From: an uncultured Tenacibaculum sp.
Lineage (GTDB): Bacteria > Bacteroidota > Bacteroidia > Flavobacteriales > Flavobacteriaceae
DNA: 40,291 nt
Assembly: GCA_947492185.1 (NCBI GenBank)
Contig: CANLMR010000014.1
Span: 1 to 40,291, forward strand
Direction of reading: 5' to 3'
The translations under genes and the position numbers were made by a program. The notes under the pieces are model-generated. The model did no database searches, had not been told where the DNA came from, and saw nothing but the letters and a program-made list of their open reading frames with translations. This document shows, piece after piece, positions 12,721 through 21,239 of the stretch (its first letter is position 1; the number at the start of each line of letters is the position of its first letter).

Positions 12721-13005
12721 ATGAAATTTATAGCCAAACTTTTAATAATAATCTTGTTAGTGTCCTGTTCCAAAGAAGATAACCTAAATTCAAGGTATAA
12801 TTTTGCACTTGACTTAATTTCAATGTGTGAAAGCGGAAATTGTCCTGATGAAGTTTATTGTTCTACTAGTAATGGAGATTATAATTATGTAATATACAAA
12901 TGGGGAGAATTTTATTATGAAGTAGCTTGGTTAAGTTCAACTAATGAAGTTATTCATAATGACAATAAAATAAACCAAAGTGATTTAGGTAATTATTGCA
13001 ATTAA
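12721..13005 (+). CDS. Small lipoprotein, probable lysogenic-conversion gene
   Basis: A signal peptide with a basic start (MKFIAK), a hydrophobic core (LLIIILL) and the lipobox LVSC, acylated at Cys16, is followed by SKED. Acidic residues here suit outer-membrane or surface-exposed lipoproteins of Bacteroidetes. The mature part (about 79 residues) contains four further cysteines (CESGNC, EVYC, GNYC) that could form disulfides. Phage-encoded lipoproteins often block superinfection at the receptor or DNA-entry step, which is the most likely role by position and type. No homologous family is recognised. Its ATG is 15 bases after the palindromic element. Confidence 0.7.
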   Translation: MKFIAKLLIIILLVSCSKEDNLNSRYNFALDLISMCESGNCPDEVYCSTSNGDYNYVIYKWGEFYYEVAWLSSTNEVIHNDNKINQSDLGNYCN

Positions 13006-13072
13006 AAGTTTTGTAACTAGTTAAAAATCACTAAATTTGATTATCGGCTCAGCGCAGCAGATTCAAAAATTA

Positions 13073-13128
13073 AATGCGACTCTCAAAATATTAATTACTA
13101 AATACTACTGTAGTATTGAGAGCGCATT
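13073..13128. repeat. Long cruciform-like inverted repeat
   Basis: AATGCGACTCTCAA (13073-13086) pairs with TTGAGAGCGCATT (13116-13128) with one bulged A. Inside, ATACTA (13102-13107) pairs with TAGTAT (13111-13116). The arms are GC-richer than their surroundings. It lies in the 250-base gap between the lipoprotein and the terminase genes, where nothing else codes. It may be a structured RNA, a protein-binding site near the packaging (cos or pac) region, or a relic of a mobile end. Confidence 0.5.
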
Positions 13129-13159
13129 ATATTCAAAACAAATTAGAAAATAACGATAA

Positions 13160-13175
13160 GGGTAAAATATTACCC
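13160..13175. repeat. Short hairpin GGGTAA/TTACCC
   Basis: GGGTAA (13160-13165) pairs with TTACCC (13170-13175) around an AATA loop. No T-run follows. It sits between the long inverted repeat and the terminator ahead of the late operon. Confidence 0.45.
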
Positions 13176-13189
13176 AATAAATTAATATG

Positions 13190-13231
13190 CCTTTATAGAT
13201 TCTAGAAGTAGTTTCTATAGAGGTTTTTTTA
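13190..13231 (+). terminator. Intrinsic terminator ahead of the late operon
   Basis: CCTTTATAGA (13190-13199) pairs with TCTATAGAGG (13214-13223), with one T-G wobble, followed by seven T residues (13224-13230). It lies 27 bases before the small terminase start. It would stop transcription from the upstream accessory region, so late genes need a promoter nearby or antitermination. Confidence 0.75.
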
Positions 13232-13257
13232 TTTAATAAACTCAACCTAAGTAAAAA

Positions 13258-13824
13258 TTGATAGATAATAAAAACAATAACAAAGAGAAAGGTAAATTAA
13301 CACCAAAACAAAAGAGATTTTGTGAAGAATATGTTATTGATTTAAACTCAACACAAGCGGCAATAAGGGCTGGGTATTCAAAAAAGACTGCAAAAGAGCA
13401 AGGTTATGAGAACCACACCAAACCTCACATCAAAGAATACATTGAAGAACTTCAAAAAGAAATACAAGATCGAAATAAAATAACTGTAGATGAATGTGTC
13501 TCTTTACTAGCTAAAATAGCAAGGCATGATATTGCAGATTTTTATAAGGAAGATGGTAGTTTAAAATCTATACATGAAATACCTAAAGATTCAAGAATGG
13601 CAATTGCAGAACTTTCAGTATTTGAGGAGTTTCAAGGAAAAGGAAGTGATAGAGAGTTGATTGGATTTATGAAGAAGGTTAAAACATTAGATCGAAAAGG
13701 GGTAATAGTTGAGTTAATGAAACACCTTGGAGGTTATAAAAAAGATAATGATCAGAAAGCAACTGAAATTATCAACGTGATAAATTTAGGTAAAGGGAAT
13801 AAACCTAATGGAGTTACTGACTAA
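13258..13824 (+). CDS. terS: Terminase small subunit
   Basis: Recognises phage DNA for packaging and recruits the large subunit. The 188-residue product has the Terminase_2 N-terminal helix-turn-helix: LTPKQKRFCEEYVIDLNSTQAAIRAGYSKKTAKEQGYENHTKPHIKEYI. A helical oligomerisation part follows (KITVDECVSLLAKIARHDIADFY), then a C-terminal region with MKHLGGYKKDN. The start is TTG at 13258, since no ATG precedes the conserved LTPKQ segment. It overlaps the large subunit by 17 bases, the standard order. The cos or pac site is expected within or just before it. Confidence 0.9.
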   Translation: MIDNKNNNKEKGKLTPKQKRFCEEYVIDLNSTQAAIRAGYSKKTAKEQGYENHTKPHIKEYIEELQKEIQDRNKITVDECVSLLAKIARHDIADFYKEDGSLKSIHEIPKDSRMAIAELSVFEEFQGKGSDRELIGFMKKVKTLDRKGVIVELMKHLGGYKKDNDQKATEIINVINLGKGNKPNGVTD

Positions 13825-15133
13825 GCAAGAGCACTGTGTATATTATTTAAAGGATGATAGTACTACAGAAGTTATATATGGAGGAGCAGCAGGTGGAGGG
13901 AAATCAGCAATTGGTTGTCTTTGGTTGATAGAGAACTGTCAACAATACCCAGGAAGTAGATGGTTGATGGGTAGGTCTAAATTAAAGACTCTTAAAGAAA
14001 CCACACTAAATACGTTCTTTGAATTATCGTCTAAGTTAAAGTTAAATGGTCAATGGAATTATAATGAAGTTAAAGGAGTAATTAAATGGTTCAATGGAAG
14101 TGAGATTATTTTAAAGGATCTCTTTTTGTATCCAAGTGATATGAACTTCGATAGTCTAGGTTCATTAGAAATTACAGGAGCATTTATAGATGAGTGTAAT
14201 CAATTGGTATATAAAGCTTGGCAAGTAGTAAAGTCTAGGATTAGATATAAACTAAAGGAGTTTGATTTAATACCAAAGATTTTAGGTACATGTAACCCAA
14301 GTAAAAACTGGGTGTATAAACAATTCTATAAGCCTAAAGTAAATAATGAGTTAAAGAAGACTAGGAAATTCATTCAGGCCCTGCCTAAAGATAATCCCCA
14401 TTTACCAAAATCATACTTGGATTCGCTACTTGAATTAGATAAAGCTAGTAGGCAAAGACTTTATTATGGGAATTGGGAGTATGATGATGACCCATCATCT
14501 TTAATGAGTTTTGATGCTATTCAAGATTATTTTAATCCATTTCATTTAAAAGGAGAAGGTGATAAATATATAACGATTGATGTAGCAAGATTAGGTAAAG
14601 ATAAAAGTATAATAAGAATATGGCATGGTTACCTATGTATTAAACGATTGTCATTTAAGAAAAACAGGATTGATGAATTAGCGGAAGTTGTTAAAAGTTT
14701 GCAGTTAAAATATGGAATACCTAAAAGTAATGTTATTGCTGATGAAGATGGAGTTGGAGGTGGTTTAGTAGATATACTGAAATGTAAAGGATTTGTAAAT
14801 AACTCTAGGGCTTTAAATGGAGAGAACTATGCTAATTTAAAAAGTCAATGCAGTTTTTATGTATCTAAATTAGTTGAAGATAGAAAGATTGGTGAGCGAT
14901 TATACGATAATGGGATAGTGGATTTAGTTGTTGAAGAAATGGAGTTAATTAGGTATCATAACATGGATAAAGATGCTAAAAAACAAGTTACACCTAAAGA
15001 GATTATAAAGCAAACTTTGGGTAGATCAAGTGATGAGTGGGATACTATAATGATGCGAGGTTGGTTTGATTTAGCACCTAAATCTAAAGTATATCAATCA
15101 AATGCAAATGCAGACGAGTTAGGGTTATTATAA
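13808..15133 (+). CDS. terL: Terminase large subunit (ATPase and nuclease)
   Basis: Packaging motor that pumps DNA into the prohead and cuts the concatemer. The ATPase has Walker A GGAAGGGKS (25-33) and Walker B AFIDE (Asp128, Glu129), then the coupling motif GTCNPSKNWV. The RNase H-like nuclease has Asp258 (TIDVARLGKDKS), Asp312/Asp314 (IADEDGVGGG) and a third acidic cluster at 409-412 (SDEWD). At 441 residues it is the usual length. It starts inside the end of the small subunit gene, and the portal gene follows after 9 bases. Confidence 0.93.
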   Translation: MELLTKQEHCVYYLKDDSTTEVIYGGAAGGGKSAIGCLWLIENCQQYPGSRWLMGRSKLKTLKETTLNTFFELSSKLKLNGQWNYNEVKGVIKWFNGSEIILKDLFLYPSDMNFDSLGSLEITGAFIDECNQLVYKAWQVVKSRIRYKLKEFDLIPKILGTCNPSKNWVYKQFYKPKVNNELKKTRKFIQALPKDNPHLPKSYLDSLLELDKASRQRLYYGNWEYDDDPSSLMSFDAIQDYFNPFHLKGEGDKYITIDVARLGKDKSIIRIWHGYLCIKRLSFKKNRIDELAEVVKSLQLKYGIPKSNVIADEDGVGGGLVDILKCKGFVNNSRALNGENYANLKSQCSFYVSKLVEDRKIGERLYDNGIVDLVVEEMELIRYHNMDKDAKKQVTPKEIIKQTLGRSSDEWDTIMMRGWFDLAPKSKVYQSNANADELGLL

Positions 15134-15142
15134 AATTATTAA

Positions 15143-16495
15143 ATGGAAATAGATAAATTATTAAAAGAAGGGAAGTTTAAGGAAGTCTTTGAGAAGTTAA
15201 AACCAAAGGCTGGTGTTGAAAATCATTTGAATGAGTTTAACAATGATAGAAAAGTCAGAAGCTCTCAAGTTGGTAGATTGCCTATAAAACAAACATCTTC
15301 TGGAGAAGAAGTTAATCAAGCAAGAATTCCAATACCTTTTCAAAGGAATATTGTAAAAAGTGCTGCTTCATTTTTATTCGGTAACCCAATAAAGTTAACT
15401 GAGTTACAAACTAATGATGAATCTAATGACAAAGGATTTGTTAAGATTCTTGATGTATGGAATGAGTTAAGAATTGATTCATTGTTATATGATTTTTGTG
15501 AGAAAGTAAAATCACAAACAGAAGCAGCTTTTGTGTTTTTTACAAAGCAAAAAGAAAATGGTGTTAAACTCAGTTGTATGGTTTTATCTAATGCGAATGG
15601 TACTTTATATCCTCTTATTGATGAGTATGGAGATATGATTGCTTTTGGGTGGCAATATCCATTTAAAGAAGAAGGTAAAGAAGGTTTTAAAATGCATCTA
15701 TGGACTGAAGAGAATGAGTATCAATTGAAAAAACTAAAAGATTGGGAGTTAGTAGATACAAAAGTGAATCTATTTAAAAAAATACCAGTAGTATATCATT
15801 CTCAAGAACATCCAGAATGGTGGGAGGTTCAGGATTTAATAGACAACTTTGAAGTTTCATTTTCAAAATTTATTGATACTAATAGGTATTTCGCTTCACC
15901 TAAATATAAAGCTACTGGCAAACTAAAGAAGAGTGTTGCTGATTCTAAAGTAGTAGAGCTAGATGTTTTAGAAACAGATAAAGGAACTATAATTAAAGGA
16001 GATCTTGATGTGATATCATGGGATAGAGCTCCAGAATCTTTAAAGTTGGAGTTTGATACATCTATAGATTTAATAAATGGTTTATCTAGCACTGTAGATT
16101 TTCATAAGCTATCTAAAGGAACTTATGGGCAATTATCAGGAACCGCGCTTACACTTATGTTTTTAGGACCAATATTAAAAGCGAAATCTAATGAGGGAGA
16201 TTATAAAGTTGTTATAAAAAGGATAATCAGCATCATTAAATCTGCTATTGTAAATGTATATAAAGAATCATCAGATAGTATAAATAATTTAGGTGTTAAA
16301 GTCAATTTTACATCTATTCTTCCAAAAAACATTAAAGAGATAATTGATGTTTTAACAGAAGCATCTTCTGGTAAATCTATTATGAGTACAAAGACAGCAA
16401 TGAAACACAATCCTTTTGTTGATAATCCAGAAGAAGAGTATGATCAAATTGTAAAAGAGCAACAAATGGAGATTGGTAGTTCTGTAGAGCTTTAA
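15143..16495 (+). CDS. Portal protein, SPP1 gp6-like
   Basis: Dodecameric portal through which DNA enters and leaves the head. The 450-residue product fits the Phage_prot_Gp6 family. Its N-terminal segment contains NQARIPIPFQRNIVKSAASFLFGNPIKL, the conserved entry motif of SPP1-type portals. A beta-rich clip/stem region follows (NANGTLYPLIDEYGDMIAFGWQYP). The C-terminal part has KLSKGTYGQLSGTALTLMFLGPILKAKSNE, the long crown-stem helix typical of the family. Its place directly after the large terminase supports the call. Minus-strand frames inside it are shadows. Confidence 0.88.
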   Translation: MEIDKLLKEGKFKEVFEKLKPKAGVENHLNEFNNDRKVRSSQVGRLPIKQTSSGEEVNQARIPIPFQRNIVKSAASFLFGNPIKLTELQTNDESNDKGFVKILDVWNELRIDSLLYDFCEKVKSQTEAAFVFFTKQKENGVKLSCMVLSNANGTLYPLIDEYGDMIAFGWQYPFKEEGKEGFKMHLWTEENEYQLKKLKDWELVDTKVNLFKKIPVVYHSQEHPEWWEVQDLIDNFEVSFSKFIDTNRYFASPKYKATGKLKKSVADSKVVELDVLETDKGTIIKGDLDVISWDRAPESLKLEFDTSIDLINGLSSTVDFHKLSKGTYGQLSGTALTLMFLGPILKAKSNEGDYKVVIKRIISIIKSAIVNVYKESSDSINNLGVKVNFTSILPKNIKEIIDVLTEASSGKSIMSTKTAMKHNPFVDNPEEEYDQIVKEQQMEIGSSVEL

Positions 16496-16515
16496 ATTAA
16501 TTTAATATAAGGGAT

Positions 16516-16794
16516 ATGAGTAAATCAAAAAAGTTGTCAAAAGTTGACAAAGCGATTCAAGAATTAAGGGTTAAAAATGTTTTCGATTGTTTTGAGGTTA
16601 TGAAGAAGACTACTAATAAATTGTTTGTAGTAATAGGTAATACAAAACATAAAATTTCAAAACTAATAGAGTGTTCATTAACTAATGGAGAAAGTAAAAC
16701 TTTGTTGATTAATGGAGAGATTGATTTCGGTGAATTTGTTTTAAAAGTAAAAGAAGAAAGGTTTAATGATGTTATTTTAAATGAGGGAGAATAA
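16516..16794 (+). CDS. Hypothetical head-module protein, 92 aa
   Basis: Unrecognised small protein between the portal and the Mu F-like genes. It is basic at the N-terminus (MSKSKKLSKVDKAIQELR). The middle looks beta-rich (NKLFVVIGNTKHKISKL, SKTLLINGEIDFGEFVLKVKEE). No cysteine pair or membrane span. It overlaps the next gene by 14 bases. The position suggests a small head-associated or assembly protein, but nothing in the sequence proves it. Confidence 0.55.
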   Translation: MSKSKKLSKVDKAIQELRVKNVFDCFEVMKKTTNKLFVVIGNTKHKISKLIECSLTNGESKTLLINGEIDFGEFVLKVKEERFNDVILNEGE

Positions 16795-17827
16795 GGAGTT
16801 ATTGTCGTTGTTAAATAAACAGGATTATTATTTGAATAGGATTTATAATTCTTTATCGATTGAATTATCTAAAATTCTAATTAGATATAAGGTTAACTCA
16901 AATTCTAAAGTTTGGTTTAAGAATCAAAAAGTTAGGAGAGAAGTTGATGAAGTGTTAACTAAATACAGAAAATTAATTTTCAATCAAATTTCAGAAACTG
17001 TAAAGCAATCTTGGGATTTATCAAACAAATCAAATGATAATTTAGTGAATGCTTATGTGAAAGGATTGACTATTCCTAATATTGAAAAATTATACCAATC
17101 AAATTTAGGTAGTCTAAAAGCTTTTTTAAAAAGACAAGACAATGGAATTGATTTGTCGAATAGAGTTTGGAGAATAACAAATACTACAAGATCTCAAATA
17201 GAATATTTCTTAGCTGAAGGTTTATCTTCTGGAAGATCAGCTGTTCAGTTATCTAAAGATTTGAAAAGATATTTAAAACATCCCGATAAAAGATTTAGAA
17301 GAATTAAGGATAAACAAACAGGTAAATTAAAACTTAGTGAACCATCTAAAAATTTTAAACCAGGAAGGGGAATATTCAAATCAAGTTTTAAAAATGCTCT
17401 AAGGTTGGCAAGAAACGAAATTAGTATTGCTTATAGAACCGCTGATTATGAAAGGCGAAAGCAATTGCCTTTTGTTACAGGTATATCTGTTAATTTGTCT
17501 TCAGCTCACCCTAGATATGATATATGTGATGAATTGGTTGGAGACTATCCTAAGAATTTTGTTTTTACCGGTTGGCATCCCAATTGTCTTTGTTATACAA
17601 CAGCAAAATTATTGAGTAAAGAAGATTTCATTGATCAACTCAATGGGAAGAAAATTGGTCCAGAAAAGTATCAAAAAGAAATTCCTAAAAAAGCTGAAAA
17701 ATATTTGAATGAAAATCTTGAAAAATTAAAAAAGCTAAAAAGCGTACCATATTTTTTGAAAGACAATTTTGATATAGATAAATCAACTATCAGGTTAAAA
17801 AAGAACTCTACCGAACAAGTTATTTAA
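16781..17827 (+). CDS. Minor head protein, Mu F / SPP1 gp7-like
   Basis: Head morphogenesis protein expected inside the head or at the portal, in few copies. The Phage_Mu_F signature is visible in the second half: a helical region with ARNEISIAYRTADYERRKQLPF, then HPRYDICD (His243-Asp250) and GWHPNCLCY (His266, Cys269, Cys271). Those Cys and His residues form the usual candidate metal site. The N-terminal 150 residues are helical with basic patches. The order portal, Mu F-like protein, scaffold, capsid matches many siphoviruses. A plus-strand frame at 17427 is a shadow. Confidence 0.85.
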   Translation: MRENKELLSLLNKQDYYLNRIYNSLSIELSKILIRYKVNSNSKVWFKNQKVRREVDEVLTKYRKLIFNQISETVKQSWDLSNKSNDNLVNAYVKGLTIPNIEKLYQSNLGSLKAFLKRQDNGIDLSNRVWRITNTTRSQIEYFLAEGLSSGRSAVQLSKDLKRYLKHPDKRFRRIKDKQTGKLKLSEPSKNFKPGRGIFKSSFKNALRLARNEISIAYRTADYERRKQLPFVTGISVNLSSAHPRYDICDELVGDYPKNFVFTGWHPNCLCYTTAKLLSKEDFIDQLNGKKIGPEKYQKEIPKKAEKYLNENLEKLKKLKSVPYFLKDNFDIDKSTIRLKKNSTEQVI

Positions 17828-17837
17828 TTAAGGATTT

Positions 17838-18176
17838 ATGGTTAGAAATATAAACGTAATAGAAAACGCTGAAAAGTACCTTAAAGAATTTGATATTGAT
17901 AAATCAGTAGAAGAGCTTTTCTCTGAATTTCAAATGAAAGTTAACTACCATAGTGAGTTTGAAGAATATTTAAAGTTAAATGGAATAAACCAAAGATTAG
18001 AGTTGATGCAAAGAAATCAAAGATTATTAGCTAAAAGAAAATTGTTTACTGAGTGGTATTTAATGTTAAATCAAAATAAACATTCAATAAAAGAAATACT
18101 TATTGATTTACCAGAATTGACTTTCGCATCAAAGCGAACTGCACAAAAAGACCTATCGAGTGAAGCTACGGTATAG
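17838..18176 (+). CDS. Small helical head-region protein, 112 aa
   Basis: Not recognised by name. It is almost wholly helical. Its C-terminal third (NKHSIKEILIDLPELTFASKRTAQKDLSSE) resembles a helix-turn-helix of the regulatory kind, so a DNA-binding or protein-docking role is possible. It starts 10 bases after the Mu F-like gene behind an A/T-rich leader and precedes the scaffold gene by 75 bases. That gap holds no feature I can identify. Late gene regulation is one idea, but only inference. Confidence 0.55.
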   Translation: MVRNINVIENAEKYLKEFDIDKSVEELFSEFQMKVNYHSEFEEYLKLNGINQRLELMQRNQRLLAKRKLFTEWYLMLNQNKHSIKEILIDLPELTFASKRTAQKDLSSEATV

Positions 18177-18251
18177 CCCGAGTGTAAACTTCTAATTTTA
18201 AACAATATGGATATACTTTTATGGTATGTAAAATCATAAATTATCTATAAT

Positions 18252-18950
18252 ATGTTAAAAGAGAAACTCAAAGAAGCACTCAAAAAAGCAGGGCTTAGTG
18301 AGGGTCTAGCAGACTTAATTTCAATTACAGAAGAATCACAAATTGAGGGGGTTATAACTTCATTAAAATCAACTCAAAATCCTGATGATGTAACACCTGA
18401 TTTTAATAAGATATTGGGTTCTCAAGAATTTGCTGAATACATTTCTAAAACTGGTTTTGAAAAGGTTATTGAATTATCTAAACCATTGAAAAGTGGTCAC
18501 GATAAAAAAGTAACTGAAGGTATTAAGAAAAACCAGCAAAAGTATTTTAAGCAAATTATTGACGAAAACGATGATGATATGAATTCAGATGGGACTAAAA
18601 AGACTACAGTAAGTAATGATGATATGCCTGGTTGGGCTAAAGTATTAGTTGAAAAGGTAGAAAGCTTTGAAAAAACTAAATCTACTGAATCAAAGTTAGA
18701 ACAGGCTAAAAAGTGGTTAAAAGGGTCTGAGGTTATACCTGAGAAACTTAAGGAAAAATGGCTTTCAAGAATTAATCTAGAAAGTGAAACATCGTTTGAG
18801 GACCAGGTTAAAGCATTAGAAGAAGAACACACGGAAACCTATACAAATATAGTAGGTTCTAATTCTGGAAAAGGATTGCCGACTGGAGGTCAAGGGAATA
18901 AAGAAGCTACTGATTCAGAAGTAGAAGAGATTGCAGATAATTTAATTTAA
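18252..18950 (+). CDS. Capsid scaffolding protein (predicted)
   Basis: A helical, acidic, low-complexity protein of 232 residues at the scaffold position, between the Mu F-like protein and the capsid. The N-terminus (LKEKLKEALKKAGLSEGLADLISITEE) is amphipathic. The middle is charged and rich in Lys, Glu and Asp (DENDDDMNSDGTKKTTVSNDDM). The C-terminus has a glycine-rich hinge (GSNSGKGLPTGGQGNKEATDSEVEEIADNLI). Such composition and position are typical of phage scaffolds that guide prohead assembly and then leave. No protease motif is visible. The assignment rests on position and composition. Confidence 0.7.
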   Translation: MLKEKLKEALKKAGLSEGLADLISITEESQIEGVITSLKSTQNPDDVTPDFNKILGSQEFAEYISKTGFEKVIELSKPLKSGHDKKVTEGIKKNQQKYFKQIIDENDDDMNSDGTKKTTVSNDDMPGWAKVLVEKVESFEKTKSTESKLEQAKKWLKGSEVIPEKLKEKWLSRINLESETSFEDQVKALEEEHTETYTNIVGSNSGKGLPTGGQGNKEATDSEVEEIADNLI

Positions 18951-18964
18951 TTATTAGAAAATAA

Positions 18965-19333
18965 ATGGCAACAGCTAATTTAACAAGTAAAGAAAGTATC
19001 GATACTACGAGAGATTCAGTAGTAATCGTAAAGAACTTGGAAACGGTTGCTGGTGGTAGAACTTTAGATACTACAGGATTTAGTGATGAAGAAATTTCAG
19101 CTGGTCATGTGATCATTAAAGAAACTGCTACTGGAGAATATAAACCGCTTCCAACAAATGGATCATTACCTGCTAATCATACTTATGAAGGTATTTTAGT
19201 AGCATCATTAAAAACTGCTAAACCTTTAGCGGCTATTATGGTAAGAGGGACAGTAAATGAGTCATATGCTAAGTACTCAATTCCAGCAGGTGCAAAAACA
19301 GCTTTAAGTTTAATCAGATTTATAAACGAATAA
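18965..19333 (+). CDS. Head decoration protein
   Basis: A 122-residue beta-rich protein directly before the major capsid gene. It has the decoration-protein pattern of lambda gpD-like families: a pro-capsid tail (MATANLTSKESIDTTRDSVVIVKN), then SAGHVIIKETATGEYKPLPT, NHTYEGILVASLKTAKPLAAIMVRGTVNESYAKYSIPAGAKTAL. The segment around GTVNE, followed by a helix-turn, is characteristic. It would trimerise on the capsid to stabilise it after expansion. Cysteines are absent. Confidence 0.78.
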   Translation: MATANLTSKESIDTTRDSVVIVKNLETVAGGRTLDTTGFSDEEISAGHVIIKETATGEYKPLPTNGSLPANHTYEGILVASLKTAKPLAAIMVRGTVNESYAKYSIPAGAKTALSLIRFINE

Positions 19334-19337
19334 GAAA

Positions 19338-20639
19338 ATGGTAGCATCAATATTTAAAAATTTAATTGAAAAGTATTTCTCTAAACTTTCAAAGAAAATT
19401 ACCGAAAAGGTAAACGATAAAGAGGGAGAATTGCAATACGAACATAAAAAGTATTTAAGACCAGATCTTTCTACTGATATGAAGTTCAACAGTCTAACAA
19501 CAAACACAAGTATTGTTGCGGCTGATGTAGTAGCTTTGGATTCAGAGCTTTCATTAAAAGCAAGAGGTTCTTATAGTTCTGCTACTGGTGAAATTCCAAA
19601 ATTAGGAATGATTAAAGCGTTGAATGAAACAATGTTACAAGCTTTAAAGAACCTGAAGGCGAGAGGAAACAAAGAGGCAGAAATTGTAAAGAAATTATTC
19701 AGGGATGCTGTAGATGGTGTAAAAGGAGTGCATGAGCGTCTTGATATGATGTTTTTAGAAGCTTTGTCAACTGGAGTTACATTAGTAGACGAGAACACAA
19801 ATAATGGTACAGGTGTTCGTGTAGATTTTGGAATTCCACAGGGTAACTTTTTTGGGGCAACAAATAAATCCTGGGCAGATGCAGATGCAACACCAATTAG
19901 TGACATTGAGAATGTAGTTGAAAATGCAAGAAATAAAGGGCATATTTTAAAATACCTATTTATTGATAAAATTACATATAATGCTTTTAAAATGAATGCT
20001 CAAGTTAAAGAAGCATTTGCTGGGTCTTTAAAGGTTAATAAAGATTTAATTTTCAGGATATCTAGAGAGGATCTACAGAGTTATGTTTCTGAAGAGTTTG
20101 GTTTAAACGTTATTGTAATTGATAAAGTTTGTCAAATAGAAAAAGGAGGAAAGAGAACTGCTGTTGAACCTTGGAAACGTGGAAATGTATCTTTCACAAC
20201 TTCTTTAGATTTAGGGACGCTGACTTATGGTGAACTAGCAGAAGTTGATCATCCTGTAGATGGAGTAGAGTATAGTTTAGTTGATAATTTCATCTTAGTA
20301 TCAATGTTTAGATCTAATAATCCTTTAAAGGAAAATACTAGTGTTCAGGCTTTAGCTATTCCTGTTTTAGATAATGTAGATGGAATTTACATTTTAGATA
20401 CAAATGAATCAACAGCATCTGTAGATACTCAAACAGAAGGTGATGCTAATTATTCTTATAAAGGAACTAATTATACTAAACAATCTGTAGTAGATGGCAT
20501 TAACGCAGCAAGAGCTGTTGATACACAAGTGGCCGAAGCGAAGAATAGTAATCAAGATGCTACATTAGCTAAGAAAATTGATTCATTATCTGAAGAAGGA
20601 GTTGCATTATTTGAAGCTGAATTAGTTGCATCAGTATAA
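19338..20639 (+). CDS. Major capsid protein
   Basis: Predicted HK97-fold major capsid protein of 433 residues. Its size and place after the scaffold and decoration genes fit. Visible elements include a helical N-terminal arm (SIFKNLIEKYFSKLSKKITEKV), an E-loop-like stretch (YEHKKYLRPDLSTDMKFNSLTTNTS), a spine helix (NETMLQALKNLKARGNKEAEIVKKLF), a DGVKGVHERLDMMFLEALSTG helix and the P-domain/A-domain pattern NARNKGHILKYLFIDKITYNAFK. A C-terminal extension (about residues 365-433) with Ala/Gln-rich helix and YSYKGTNYTKQS looks like an added surface or decoration segment. Minus-strand frames are shadows. Confidence 0.85.
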   Translation: MVASIFKNLIEKYFSKLSKKITEKVNDKEGELQYEHKKYLRPDLSTDMKFNSLTTNTSIVAADVVALDSELSLKARGSYSSATGEIPKLGMIKALNETMLQALKNLKARGNKEAEIVKKLFRDAVDGVKGVHERLDMMFLEALSTGVTLVDENTNNGTGVRVDFGIPQGNFFGATNKSWADADATPISDIENVVENARNKGHILKYLFIDKITYNAFKMNAQVKEAFAGSLKVNKDLIFRISREDLQSYVSEEFGLNVIVIDKVCQIEKGGKRTAVEPWKRGNVSFTTSLDLGTLTYGELAEVDHPVDGVEYSLVDNFILVSMFRSNNPLKENTSVQALAIPVLDNVDGIYILDTNESTASVDTQTEGDANYSYKGTNYTKQSVVDGINAARAVDTQVAEAKNSNQDATLAKKIDSLSEEGVALFEAELVASV

Positions 20640-20965
20640 TGACAATATTACAAGCCATACAATCTAATCCTGTGTTTTCAGATGTAAATGAAAACTCAAT
20701 CCAATATTTATTAGACAGTCGCTCCATTGATGGGGCTACTGTTTATTCATCTGATTTTATCAAAGAAGTTGAATTATTATCAGCAGATTTATACTTACAA
20801 ATTTCGTTATTACCTGAATTTAGTGAAGGGATGTTGAAGATAAAGTATAATAAAGAAGATATGAGAAATAGGGCAAAAGCTATCTATTTGAGGTATGGAG
20901 ATTCTAAGTTATCAGATTTCGAACCAAAGACATTAAATATCGGAGTAAATCCATTGGATGATTAA
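20639..20965 (+). CDS. Head-tail connector, gp15-like (DUF6706-type)
   Basis: A 108-residue helical protein in the first connector position after the capsid gene. It begins TILQAIQSNPVFSDVNENSIQYLLDSRSIDG and has a helical middle (FIKEVELLSADLYLQISLLPEFSEG) with a conserved-looking basic segment (KEDMRNRAKAIYLRYGDS). These features fit the gp15/gp6-type adaptor ring that binds under the portal. The start overlaps the capsid stop (TAATG), and the next gene overlaps by 8 bases. The family call is by pattern and position. Confidence 0.65.
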   Translation: MTILQAIQSNPVFSDVNENSIQYLLDSRSIDGATVYSSDFIKEVELLSADLYLQISLLPEFSEGMLKIKYNKEDMRNRAKAIYLRYGDSKLSDFEPKTLNIGVNPLDD

Positions 20966-21239
20966 GAGATATCCACATACAGCGAAAATAGTTATTGTGA
21001 ATGAGGTTGATAACAATACATCAACACCGGATATTGTGGAAACCGCAATTGACATCATTGGTAGATATGAGCCAAAATTAGGGAATAAGACTCTTGATTA
21101 TAAATCTAAGTTTTATACACATTTAAATTCAATTAGTGATTTTGAAGTCGATGGTCAGAAATTTATTTATAAAGATAAAGAATTCACAATAGTACAGTTA
21201 CATAATTATCAAAAGCATTGTGAAATATGGTTGGATTAA
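20958..21239 (+). CDS. Head-tail stopper-like protein, 93 aa
   Basis: Second connector gene. The short, beta-rich product (HTAKIVIVNEVDNNTSTPDIVETAIDIIGRYEPK, FYTHLNSISDFEVDGQKFIYKDKEFTIVQLHNYQKHCEIWLD) has the barrel-like pattern of SPP1 gp16-type head completion/stopper proteins, which close the portal after packaging. Position after the adaptor and before the gp10-like protein is as expected. It overlaps both neighbours, implying translational coupling. Assigned mainly by length and order. Confidence 0.6.
   Translation: MIKRYPHTAKIVIVNEVDNNTSTPDIVETAIDIIGRYEPKLGNKTLDYKSKFYTHLNSISDFEVDGQKFIYKDKEFTIVQLHNYQKHCEIWLD

Noticed and set aside
13073..13128. Integron attC site
   Set aside because: The inverted repeat lacks the RYYYAAC/GTTRRRY boxes and no integron integrase or cassette array is present.
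17427..17615. Plus-strand 62-residue frame inside the Mu F-like gene
   Set aside because: It overlaps the conserved HPRYDICD/HPNCLC segment of the real gene in another frame and has no leader.
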